From the NCBI GenBank assembly GCA_037954325.1, contig JBBMNZ010000035.1, positions 10,361,501-10,425,500 of the forward strand: a DNA stretch of 64,000 nt, written 5' to 3'. Positions 26,961 through 49,800 of this stretch are shown here, piece after piece. The notes below the pieces were generated by a model. It ran no database searches. It was not told the DNA's origin and worked only from the letters and a program-made list of their open reading frames with translations. Made by a program: the position numbers and the translations under genes. Within the stretch, counting starts at the first letter, position 1; every line of letters begins with the position of its first letter. The DNA is from Fistularia commersonii. Its lineage: Eukaryota > Chordata > Actinopteri > Syngnathiformes > Fistulariidae.

Positions 26961-27269
26961 CCCAGAGGCTCTTGTCAACGGTCAGGGGGGCGGTGTGGAT
27001 CGCTGCTCGCTAAAATAAAACTAGATGAAGAAGAAGAACGAGCTAGTCGCGTCAGACAAGCGCAGTCTCGGAACACCAACGAAGAAGAAGTCAGTCTTTC
27101 GAAGCACGTTGGCTTAACTATTCGAAGAAGACTAGGACACATACAGAAAAAAGTGTGTCAAGGCGAACGCGAGAGAGATTCAGAAAAAAAGCCGCTCAGT
27201 GGACAATCTTTGTCTACGGATAGAAATAGCCATTTTGTTGGCTACACCGGTGTCGGAGAGGCTCTGGAC
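26960..27269 (+). promoter_or_regulatory. pmm2 promoter and 5' UTR region
   Basis: CpG-containing sequence directly before the pmm2 start. An upstream ATG at 27153 is in frame with the pmm2 ORF without an intervening stop. Transcription start was not determined. Confidence 0.45.
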
Positions 27270-38189
<10,920 letters not shown>

Positions 38190-38432
38190 GCCACCAGCTG
38201 TGTCGAATCCCTGCAACAAACAAACAAAAAATAATGTTTGAGACTTTTCTTGTAAATGTCTTATAGTCTTGAAAGGATCTGACCTAAGGGTCTGGTGTCT
38301 TTGATTTTTCTACAAGCTTTGAAGAGAGATGAGCAATGACTGGAGTGCTGCTGATGTTTTGAGGTTTGATCATTAATTTTCAAAAGGAGATTGTGTTTTT
38401 TTTTAAATTACTTTTAGGAATCTTATGGAACA

Positions 38433-38438
38433 AATAAA
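38433..38438 (+). terminator. pmm2 polyadenylation signal
   Basis: AATAAA about 245 bases after the pmm2 TGA. The 3' end is inferred at about 38450-38465. Confidence 0.7.
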
Positions 38439-38439
38439 A

Positions 38440-38864
38440 TGGAATAATTAAATATAAACTGTTGGTGAGGTGTTTCATTTGATATGATGTATAGATGGGT
38501 AATATATATTAACATTCTGTAACTGCATCATTGCCTCATGAATATCAGAAATCAATACATCATCTATATCACTCTTTCTTTTCTCCTTGTAATGAAGCTC
38601 TTTTTAATGTCAATTACTTAACCGACTAGCGTTTGGTGGAGAATCAAGTAATTTAGGCTAAAGACTTTGTGCCTGCTCATTGCTGCTAAATACGGACAAT
38701 CTGGTTCAGTGGGAAAAGGCAGAGTGCGGCCTCCTGATAAAAGAGGGAGTATGTTACTGTAAAGATTGAAAAATTAAAAGGTTAATTCATCATGGTATCT
38801 TCTTGTTATTCATCATTTGGATGCTATACATTTGTGTGTGTAAAATTAATGTGATTGATATTGT
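38440..38864. other. Intergenic past pmm2 3' end
   Basis: AT-rich; no gene or repeat family recognised. Confidence 0.5.
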
Positions 38865-39005
38865 GAGAGCATAGTGGTTAGCGCCTCCGCCTCACAGAAT
38901 GAAGAACCCTGTTTCAATTTCGACAGGGTCTTTCTGTGTGGAGTTTGTATGTTCTCCCCATGTCTGTGTGGGCTTCCTCCCACAGTCCAAAAATATGGAG
39001 AAGGT
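38865..39005 (+). repeat. Dispersed repeat of the CATAGTGGTTAG type, copy 2
   Basis: CATAGTGGTTAGCGCCTCCG, then TTTCTGTGTGGAGTTTGTAT and GTTCTCCCCATGTCTGTGTG. Same family as 33846-34175, better preserved at the 5' side. Confidence 0.7.
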
Positions 39006-39024
39006 TGTTGAAATCTTCTTGTCA

Positions 39025-39135
39025 TGGCAACTGGACTTGAATTTCTTCACTTGAAGATGTTTTACCCCTCATGCAAGAGGCTCTTTCAGTTGAACTGATG
39101 CATTCACCATGGCCTGGATGACTGAGAACCTCCAG
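39025..39135 (-). repeat. Short dispersed repeat, copy 4, rearranged
   Basis: Minus strand: CTGAAAGAGCCTCTTGCATG, then GGGGTAAAACATCTTCAAG and a segment like AAGTCCAGTTGCCATGACAA. A plus-oriented trailing module (ATGGCCTGGATGACTGAGAA) lies directly to its right, so two inverted pieces abut here. Confidence 0.6.
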
Positions 39136-39658
39136 ACATGCAGACGGTTAATTGAAAAAAAAAAAAAAATGTCCAAAATGTGTGAATGAGAGAGTAAATG
39201 GTTGTCTCTATATCTGGCCTGGTGATTAGTAGATGGTGCTCAGTGCAACTCCCAGAGGACATGACCAGGAGGTAGACTAATGGGGTTTCAATATGATCGC
39301 TGTATCTCACTAACTATAGAGTATCAAAAGTTGAAGACAAAATAATTCACACCTATTTTGTCAGCCCAACAATAACATTTTTAAAAATTAATTTTGATCA
39401 AAATGTATTTCCAGTGACATGATTTCTACAGAAGTTTACAATTATGATGGACCTCTTGCTACATACTCCAAAACCACTGCGAGTGGAAAGATTTGAAAGA
39501 TTATGTTAATTTATACAATTACTTATTTGTGTTTTGCTTTAATTTATTTCACTAAATATTTTTTTTCACCCCAATTTTCTTCATGCCTTTTTCCATAGTT
39601 TGAAGTTTTGTTAGTTTTAACTCAATTTTTTTTTCCGCCCATGATTGTCCACTAGGAA

Positions 39659-40437
39659 TGTTCGCTAGAAGCAATGTTTGTTGTGTTCTCCCTGTTCCTC
39701 CCTCTCCCTTCTCTGATTCCAGGTGGGCATGTGACGTTGTGTGGCGGTGAGGCAGACAGGTGGAAGCAATTGACTATCAGCAAACAAGGCGCAGCTGATT
39801 GGCCACACCCTTCTTGTGCAGTTTAAAAGGCGCACACACCGGATGTGTAATCGCCGGAACGTTCCATTCCACAGCTATGACCACTGGGTCACACATGAAA
39901 CCACCTGGACGGCCCACCTACTAGATTTGTTAGTGCCACCTCGCCAGCTCAGCTTCTGTCCGTCAGAACCCCTGGATCATTCCACCGGTCTGCTACACAG
40001 TCCTCCAACTCCACCGCCACACACCGTGCTCTGCCTGCCTGGAACCCCCCTGCTTGACTCTCTGCTTTCCCACCAGTTGAGTATCGTAGGTTTGTTTAGA
40101 TTAGGAATCCTTGCCTTACGAGATTTGCTAGCTCGTTCGTTCTCCTGTTTGTTCATGGCCCGTTCGATAATTGATAACGTTTGTTTGTATCGCCACTTAG
40201 GTCTGTTCACTAGCGTTAAAGCTAGTTGCCTTCAGTTTGTTAGCCTGTTCACTAGATTTTCTTGTTGCCTTTAGTTTACCTGTTCACTAGTGTTGGTAGC
40301 TGTCCTTTGTCCCTTATTCAGTTCTTGTTTGGCTCCATTTCTGTTTGTATTTTGGCAATCAAATATTTATTACTAATTTCTAAGTCCTGCTCGTGTCTTG
40401 TTGCTACGCACCTGAGTCTTTGAACCACCTGTAACAC
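39659..40437 (+). mobile_element. Possible solo LTR
   Basis: The stretch begins TGTTCGC and ends CTGTAACA. It contains a TATA-like box (GTTTAAAAGG, about 39820-39829) and a CT-rich, evenly composed transcribed-like part distinct from its AT-rich surroundings. No matching target duplication or internal retrovirus-like ORF was found, so an LTR is only one explanation. The 152-residue frame here resembles no protein I recognise. Confidence 0.35.
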
Positions 40438-43400
40438 ACAATTTATAATTTCCCCATCATTTATTTTACATAAGGGCTTTATCAATTTCCTTATATCTGC
40501 TGATTTATTTCACTACTTCCCTATTATTTCTGCTTTATTTCACATTTTTGTCTTGTGTTTCTTTGCCTGCTCATTAATAAAGGAAACTGCCTTGACTCTT
40601 CAGACACTAGATATGAAACTCAGTTCTGCCACAACTGTCTGGTACCTACTTTGAAAACGTTCTGATCATAACATTCGGACAATCAGAATAAATGTCCTTA
40701 TGTTAGATCCACTTCAGCTCCCTTCAAATTCTGATAGAGACCAGTTATGCAGCTTTGCTTTAAGCATTGCTTTTATTCGTATATCAGGTACATCAGTGGA
40801 TCTGGTAACTCACACATAGTATTGCACATACATACACCATGAACTACGATAAATGTGAATGTGAGTTGAGATCAGCAGGTTATCTGGCCATAAATCCAAG
40901 GGCTCCCAAGCTGGGGTCCATGGACCCTAAGGGGTCCTTTAGGTTCTCCTAAGTCAGTCTTAGCAATGAGAGGATATATAAATTTCATTGAAATGTTTGC
41001 AAAAGGCATTTCAATACTAATCTGGTTAAAATCTAATACTAAACACTGTCACTAACAGATTGGAATTAGACATGGATAGTTTGTGACATTTAAAATAGTT
41101 TGGTCAACAGCTTTGATGATGAGCTTTTTGGTCAACTAAAATAAAAAAAATGATTTCTTGTTGAGGAAGGAAAAAAACATGATAAAAAGGATACTTGTAA
41201 AACAAAGAGAGCAGAAACAAATGAAGCATTGTTTTTACTTATGAATATACTTAGTCAAATCAGTGTTGTTGAATTGACTTTACTTTTGATTAAATGGTTC
41301 TGAACATTATATATTTTCGATCATAGTTAAATATATTAATTGCAAGATTGTTGAAAATGGATATTCCGGTTTGTTTCTTAAGAATATTTGCTTATTTTCC
41401 CGTGTTTTACTTCATTGAAACCTATAGATATCCCAGTCCACAAAGCAACTAAAATCAAGTAATTTTCAAATGGGGTCTTAAAACTGTTAATGTATGGAGG
41501 GGGGCATACTGCAGTGAAGCAACTGATGCTTCACTGCTTTGTTGATAATAACTATGTTACACATCCACAGTCCTTATGATTCAACAGACTCAGTAATGTA
41601 AAATGATCCACTTAAATGTTATCTGCTAGGCTAAAATTTGGGTTTTCTCAGATCTCCTGAACATTGAGAGGTCTTCTCTGAAGTTTTCTGATCAGGGTTA
41701 AACCTATGACAGGTCAACTCTTATCTCACACACACACACACACACACACACACCCTCTCTGCACACACCATCCAATTATCACATATTTTTACATTTTTCG
41801 CCCAAAACTCCTTGGCAGTGTTGGGAATGTAATAGTATTACAAGGAGTTATATTAGCAGTTATAAGCATTGTTTCCATTTTGTTCGTTGTCATGATATAC
41901 CGGTACACAGACTTTTGTCCCCTTCCATGTCAACTGTTTCCTGCAGGCTTAACAGACCTTCACACCTAATACTGGATAGTCTGAAAAAATAAGACCTTCG
42001 GTCAAACTAACATATCTTAAAAATAGATTTAAAAGTGATGAGAAGTTAGGGGAACTTCATTACACCCCTCTCTTGTTTTCATTTCAATGTTACATACAGG
42101 TAATTTTCCATATCTGCTCTGAAACGGAGGATATTTGTCTGATTTCAAGTTCAAACAGCTGTGATGAGACAATCACTTAACATGAAGCATCTCTGAGAGA
42201 AAAGGGCTCAATTTTTGAAGACAGTATAATCTCATGCTATTGCATGCATCTATTGCAGCATTTCTTTATGGTAATGCCTCACTCTGATATCCATTTTTTT
42301 CCAGTAACATGAGGTTCAAAATTGAAAGGAAAGTATAAAAAATTTGTGGTGTGATTAAAGCTCTACGCCATTTCCAACAACAATGTTTTAATTTGCTTTT
42401 CAAAAAGGGGGACAGGTTTATAGACCGTCAAAATAAAACTGAAAGCAGTATTGCTTGGTAGAAAACATTTCCTTTCACGTTTATTCCTGTAAACAAGTCT
42501 AATAAGAGCTATTTCATTTCACAAGAAGCAAGACAAATACAGTTTAACAAAAGAGAAAAATGCCTTTGGGTGTGTAAGCAATGTTGTGTGAACTGTCCCT
42601 AAAATCACCAGGCAATTATTTAATGATCGAAAAACAATTAAGTGACTACCTGTTTCCAAATATCTGATTGATTCTGCAAGTTGCTTTTGCCTTCAAAAAT
42701 TTAATGTGAGCAGAAAAGCAAACATGTGGCTTTATTGTCCACCCATTTGCCTGTTATGGTTATTTTGAAGTATTTTCATCATTAAAATAGCAAAAACTAC
42801 ACTTATGGATCTTGTTATGTAATTATTTCCAACCAATAATGATATCAGTAAAGATAGTTTTATAGGTCAGACTTAGAAAATTCAAATATAGTCAATTCCA
42901 TCTCAAAGTGTTAAGAACTTTTGCAAATAACTTTGCTTGTTGGAGAAGTCTGACAAAGATAATGGAATAAAAAAGACTGAGGAGGAAGGTGCAGGCTTGA
43001 ACACAAGCACAAAAAAGTCAACTTTTATTTTCAGAATATTTCTGTGTCAGGCTAATATCCTCTATATTTCCAGTCTTGTATCTTGCTGTAAATTAGTGAT
43101 GACACCAGGACTGAAGCGGGAGAGAAAAGTACCAATAGGGGGGGTGCAGGTTGATGATAAACAAAGAAGTCAAAGATCTGTCCAGCCAGGGCGAAACCTT
43201 TCCTCAAATACAGGTACGAATCACGGCAATTTAAACCCAAATGAAAATAAACAGTCAGATCTAAAGGGACTGTCTGGTTGTCAAAAAAGAGAACAATACC
43301 AAATCACCAATAATGATAAATACCAGGGCTGGACAATATATCACTAAATATCTAATATTGCTTGAGTGATACTGTTTCCTGATTGAAACTGTGAATTATT

Positions 43401-43600
43401 ACAAAATCCCAGTATTTGATTAGTATCCAGTATCTGAGATTGAGTCAGTTTTTACTCCTTTCATATTTTTTGATGACTTCCTGATTGCTAGTTTTCTTCC
43501 CCCTCAGTCTGTGTGTGTATCTCTGGTATAATGTGTGGTTTTCAAAACAAATAAAAAATTATGGGACTGTGTCAAGACTGAAAAATCTGTTCCTGTAAGC
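40438..43600. other. Intergenic between pmm2 and mtmr7
   Basis: Mostly AT-rich with no recognised gene. A fragment like CAAGCTGGGGTCCATGGACC at about 40909 recalls a common hAT-type MITE end. A CA microsatellite lies at 41728-41752, followed by a degenerate repeat (AGTGTTGGGAATGTAATAGT). Confidence 0.5.
41728..41752. repeat. (CA)n microsatellite
   Basis: Short pure CA run in intergenic DNA. Confidence 0.9.
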
Positions 43601-43607
43601 TGTGATA

Positions 43608-43613
43608 TTTATT
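43608..43613 (-). terminator. mtmr7 polyadenylation signal (candidate)
   Basis: TTTATT on the plus strand reads AATAAA on the minus strand, about 215 bases past the mtmr7 stop codon. Confidence 0.5.
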
Positions 43614-43826
43614 TTTTAATACTGCCCAACTGCACATTGAGGTTTCTCCCAAACTCAACCTGATTGTCTTTAGTGATCCAGAAAACAGGAAATTAACTAC
43701 ATGTGTATTTCAGTCAGTCATTCGGCATCTTTAATTGCTCAGTCCTTTCAGTATTAAATTAAATATTTCCGGCATCCACACGGTTGATCTCCTCTCTCAC
43801 CTTCCAACCCGGCAGCGATATTTTGG

Positions 43827-46800
43827 TCAGGCTGTGGCAAAGGCAGCCTCATCTGAGTCCTTGCCTTCATCCCCACCACTGGACGAGCGGCTGCTGAGGT
43901 CAGCCACGCCCGACTCCAGGTCGCTGCTAAGGAGGTCGTCAGGCTCATGGAGGGACAGTGTGAGAGCTGAGTCTCTGATCTGAGGCTTCTGATTGGTCCT
44001 GTGGTCCTGTGTGGAGCTGGTGATGGGGTCTGTGGTGGGCTGGTCTGGCCCAGTGTGTCCCAATATGTCTCCAATGTGCCTAGTCCTCCTCCGCTGAACC
44101 TCCTCCTTCTCCCATGTGACTGGCGTCCCCATCAGGGCTCTGATCCTCTGCAGACACAAGAGCCAATAATAAACTTTACTTCATTCAGTCCGTGCTTCCT
44201 GCTGAGGAGGGCCCCAAACTAATAGTTTTCAGACATGACCCAGAGCAACTGTTTCAAACACTTAATTTCCACGTAAAAAGGTGAACAGAGGTGAATTTAC
44301 ACAGTACTTTAATCATAATGTCTGTGTCATAGCTAACATGATCCACACCATATTCACAAAGCACACATTTCTTATCCTGGTGATGAGTTACTCAAACCCC
44401 AACACTAAGATGTTGTCATTTCGCCAACATTATGATCTCCCTCTTCCTTATAAATACAGGGTAGGCTAATGTGAAATAAAACAAACATCCTAATATTAAG
44501 ATACAGCTATTTTAGATATACTCCACAATACTTGCTTCAATATGAATATCCCACATCAGATAGAAAACATGAAGAGGTAAGATTGTAAATGTTGATAGTG
44601 GAAAAATGAAAACTTACCAAATGAAACATATCAACCTTGCCTCACATCTTTGTCTGTGCTCATATTCAACTCCTTTTTCTATACTAGAAAATATATAAGC
44701 ATTAGATCATGCCAAATAATTCCAATGAGATAGCTAAGATGAAAGTATTACCCACAATGAGCTGTTGATTGTTTGACAAAGTCCTTAATATAAAAAGTAA
44801 GTATCGGAAATCTAGCAAGAAATCACCTTCAAATCACTGATTTGCTGAAAAGCTGAAAAAATAAGGGACATTGTCAAGAACTTAAAAAACTCTTTAAAAA
44901 TTACCAAGACATCTCTCTGACTACGTGTAAGTTGGAGATATTTGAGAAATTATCTAAAAATCTGAAATCAGGAGAAAGCAAATGACCAGGAGAGCATTTC
45001 CATTATAAATTATTGAAATTACATATTTTGAAGGGGAGATCAGTGATGCTACATGGGATTCTTTCTTTCAAAAGCTTGTAAAAGATGTGGAAAATCTTAA
45101 ATATGACATGTTGTTTCTATCTTTAAGGAGATATGGGAAATGATTCTACTGTATGATAGGAAACAGCTGGCTGACTTTCGGACTACTGTGGCAAATTAAA
45201 TTTTGGGAGTTTTTCTGGGACTCAAGCATTTATATCACATGAAGAGATGCTGCTTGGTAGGTAATGGTGACAAAGGAGTAGGTAAGCCATGCAAAGTTTT
45301 TGAAATTCTGGCTAATCTGATCCAAAATCTGCAAAAAATATTTAAATCTAGGGTCATGAGTTTCATGTGTTTATGCAGTGCAAATCCCTTTTGCCAAAGA
45401 TTATATGAAGAGAATAGTCCAAATAAGTCCCATAATTAGAACGGTTTATGGTGGTGTCTTTGTGTGTTGTATGCCTTGTCTGGAGCCAGGGTGGTGGTGG
45501 ACGATTCCTCCTGGCGGTACCTCCTGGTGATTTGCCAGCTCCTCCTCAAGCTGCTGAGACTCCTCCCTCACAGCTGACAGGAAGTCGGCGGGTGACTGCC
45601 GGGGAGGGGTAGACTTCTCCACATGGTTGTAAAGACCTTTCCACATTCTGCAAAGGAAGAAGGGGGAATTGAGTGAAGACAGAATGTTCAAACACTAGAT
45701 TTGGGGAAAACAATTTGTGTTTGACTTTGTGTTTCTTGTGTGACTGACTTGAAGCAGTAGGGTGTTGTGTTGGGTCTCAGGATGCCCTGACATTGGCTGA
45801 GCTCAGCCTGGTACAGGGGGTTGATGAAGTTAGCTCTGTCCTTCCACAACTGAGGCCACACACTATGACTCCGCTCGCGAAGACTGTCCTCCCACACACG
45901 TACACACACACGGAAATATACCCACAAAAGATTATTGCGTGTGCTTTAAAATAATTACTCTGAAGTAAATCTAATCAGACAAAAGGTTGCAGCAGAATTT
46001 TTACAGATTGATAGATTTTTTTATTCTGTCTGTTATTGTGATGTTAAATGTGACTTTGTGATTTCCTCTGAGAAATTGATACACAGATTAGTTAGTGACA
46101 TGTACATGAAAAAAAATGAAAACTCAAATATTTGATGTATTTAATTCAAAAATATGTAATCATTATTATTAAAGCATTTTTTATGCATTAAAACAATTGG
46201 TTGGTTAAAGTGACAATTCTGGCCATTTAAGCTGTGGTTCTGTGGTTTGTGGTTTAATCAAACCTCGCTATATGATATTTCCACCAATGCAGCCTCAGGG
46301 TGGCACTGGCCCGTGTCTCTCCAAGGCTTCCCTGGGGGGCATGGAGCAGTGTCTCCCTGTGCCGGTCCAAAGCCCGGATAAATGCAGAGGGTTGCGTCAG
46401 GAAGAGCATCCGGCGTAAAACTTTTGCCAAAACCAAACATGCGAGTCAAACAAAACTATATCATACACGATCGGTCGTGGACCGGGTTAACAACGACTGC
46501 CATTAGTACTGATGACCTACAGGTCACTGATGGAAATTGAGCTACTGTAGGTCGAAGAACAAGAACGAGAAGAAGAGGAGGAGTGCGTGTTCGGAAGCAG
46601 AGAGAGAAAGGAGGAAAGGAAAGAGTCTGGGACTGAGAGTAGGGACTTTGAATATTGGGACTATGACAGGAAAAGGTAGAGAGTTGGTCGACATGATGCA
46701 GAGAAGTAAGGTGGATATACTGTGTGTCCAGGAGACCAGGTGGAAAGGTACTAAGGCTAGAAGCTTATGAGCAGGCTTTAAGTTGTACTATTATGGTACA

Positions 46801-49800
46801 GACAAGAAGAGAAGTGGAGTAGGAGTTATCTTGAGGGAGTTTGTTAGGAACATCCTAGAAGTGAAAAGAATGTCAGATAGACTTATGAGTCTGAAATTGG
46901 AAATTGACAGTGTGATGCTCAATGTTGTTAGTGGCTATGCCCCGCAAGTGGGAAGTTCTGGAATGAGTTAGATGAAGTGATGCAGAATATTCCCAGAAAT
47001 GGGAGAGTGGTAATTGGTGCAGACTTCAATGGACATGTCGGTGAAGGCAATAGAGGGGATGAAGAAGTGATGGACAGATTTGGTATCCAGGATAGGAATG
47101 CAGAGGGACAGGTGGTGGTAGATTTTGCAAAAAGGATGGAAATGGCTGTAGTGAATACCTTTTTCCAGAAAAAACAGGAACATAGGGTAACTTATAAGAG
47201 CGGAGGTAGGAACATGCAGGTAGACTACATCTTGTATAGACGAGGTAACTTGAAAGAGATCAGTGACTGCAAAGTAGTTGTAGGTGAGAGTGTTGCCAGA
47301 CAGCATAGGATGGTGGTTTGTAGGATGACTCTGGTGACAAGGAAGATGAAGAGGGCAAAGGCAGAGCAGAGGACAAAGTGGTGGAAGCTGAAAAGGGAGG
47401 AGTGTTGCATGGTTTTTACCCAGAAAGGGTCTGGGTGGTCAGGGTGAGCTTCCAGATGATTGGACAACTACAGCTAGTGTTATCAGGGAGACAGGTAGAA
47501 GAGTACTTGGTGTGTCGCCTGGAAGGAAAGTAGATAAGGAGACTTGGTGGTGGAATGAGGAAGTGCAGGAGTATATGTGGGATAGAAGTGGGATACTGAG
47601 AGGACTGAAGAGAACTAACAGGAGTTCATGGACATGCGGCGAAAGGTAAAGATAGAGGTAGCAAAGGCAAAACAAAGGGCGTACGATGACTTGTACGCTC
47701 GGTTGGATAGTAAGGAGGGTGAGAATTATCTATACAGGTTGGCAAAACAGAGAGATAAAGATGGAAAGGATGTACAACAGGTCCGGGTGATTAAGAACAG
47801 AGAGGGAAATGTATTGACAGATGCTAGAAGAGTGATGGGAAGATTGAAAGAGTACTCTAAAGAGCTGATGAATCTGGAAAATGAAAGAGAGGCAAGGGTA
47901 GAAGAGGGGACTATTGTAGACCACAAAGTAGCACAAATTTGTAAAAGTGAAGTGAGGAAGGCATTGAAGAGGATGAAGAGTGGAAAAGCAATTGGTCCTG
48001 ATGATATACCTGTGAACATGTGGAAGTGTCTAGGAGAGGCAGCGGTAGATTTTCTGACTAGATTATTCAACAGGATCTTAGAGAGTGAGAAGATGCCTAA
48101 AAAATGGAGACAAAGTGTGATGGTGCCTATTTTTAAGAATAAAGGGGATTTGCAGAATTGTGGCAACTATAGAGGGATAAAGTTGATGAGCCATACAATG
48201 ACGTTATGGGAAAGAGTAGTGGATACTAGACTGAGAGCAGAAGTCAGCATTTGTGAACAGCAGCCTTGGAAGAGTACTACAGGTGCAGTATTTGCGTTGA
48301 GAATGCTGATAGGGAAGTACAGAGAAGGCCAGAGGGAGTTGCATTGTGTTTTAGTAGACCTAGAAAAAGCATATGACAGGGTGCCAAGAGAGGAGCTCTG
48401 GTATTGTATGAGGAAGTCTGGAGTGGCAGAGAAGTATGTTAGATTGGTGCAGGACATGTATGCTAGCTGTGAGACACTGGTACGGTGTGCTGTAGGGGTA
48501 ACAGAGAAGTTCAAGGTGGAGGTGGGACTCCATCAGGGATCAGCTCTGAGCCCTTTCTTGTTCACAATGGTGATGGACAGGCTGACAGATGAGGTTAGAC
48601 AGGAATCCCCATGGACCATGATGTTTGCGGATGACATTGTGATCTGTAGTGAGAGCAGACAACAGGTTGAGGAAAATCTAGAGAGGTGGAGGTATGCTCT
48701 GGAAAGGAGAGGAATGAAAGTTTGTCGCAGCAAGACAGAATATATGTGTGTGAATGAGAGGAACTCGGGTGGAACAGTGAGGCTACAGGGGGTGGAGATC
48801 AAGAAGCTGGAGGATTTCAGGTACTTAGGGTCAACAGTACAGAGCAACGGAGAGTGTGGAAAAGAGGTGAAGAGACGGGTCCAAGCAGGTTGGAATGGGT
48901 GGAGAAAGGTGTCAGGGGTACTATGTGATAGAAGACTTTCAGCCAGAATAAAAGGAAAGGTATACAAGACAGCGGTGAGACCAGTGATGATGTATGGACT
49001 AGAAACTGTTACAATCACCAAAAGACAGCAGGCAGAACTAGAGGTTGCAGAGATGAGGATGTTGGGGTTCTCTTTGGAAGTGACCAGGATGGATAGGATC
49101 AGGAATGAGGCAATCAGAGGAACAGCACATGTTAGATGTTTTGGAGAGAAGGTCAGAGAAGCCAGACTGAGATGGTTCGGTCATGTACAGAGGAGGGATG
49201 GAGAATTTATTGGTGGACAGATGCTGGAATTGGAGCTGCCAGGCATACCCATACGTCTCTCATTCATACAAACATACTCTGTCTTGCTGTGACTTACCTT
49301 CATTCCTCCCCTTTCCAACGCATACATCCACCGCTCTAGATTTTCCTCGACCTGTTTTCTGCTCTCACTAAAGATCAGAATGTCATCTGCAAACATCATG
49401 GTCCATCGGGATTCCTGTCTAACCTTATCTGTGAGCCTGTCCATCACCACTGCAAACAGGAAAGGGCTCAGAGCTGATCCCTGATGGAGTCCCACCTCCA
49501 CCTTGAACTTCTCTGTTACCCCTACAGCACACCGTACCGCTGTCTCACAGCTAGCATACATGTCCCGCACCAGTTAAACATACTTCTCTGCCACGCCAGA
49601 CTTCCTCACACTATCCCAGAGCTCCTCTCTTGGCACCCTGTCATATGCTTTTTCTAGGTCTACAAAAACACAATGCAGCTCCCTCTGGCCTTCTCTGTAC
49701 TTCTCTATTAGTATTCTCTTTAAGTACAACTTAAAGCCTGCTCCTAAGCCTCTGGCCTTACTTCTTTTCCACCTGGTCTCCTGGACAGACAGTATATCCA

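Noticed and set aside
27153..27269. Earlier pmm2 start codon at 27153 as the main start
   Set aside because: Known PMM2 proteins begin a few residues before the LCLFDVDGTLT motif, which fits 27270. The earlier ATG is kept only as a finding.
39816..40274. 152-residue plus-strand frame
   Set aside because: No recognised domain, no exon context, and it lies in a block that looks like a repeat or LTR.
41706..41969. 87-residue frame with a hydrophobic stretch
   Set aside because: It begins in a CA microsatellite and continues in a degenerate dispersed repeat; no supporting splice sites or homology.
47628..49292. 554-residue frame as a host gene
   Set aside because: It carries a LINE reverse transcriptase with FADD box and has relatives at 22400, 49181 and 50705 in this window; it is transposon sequence.
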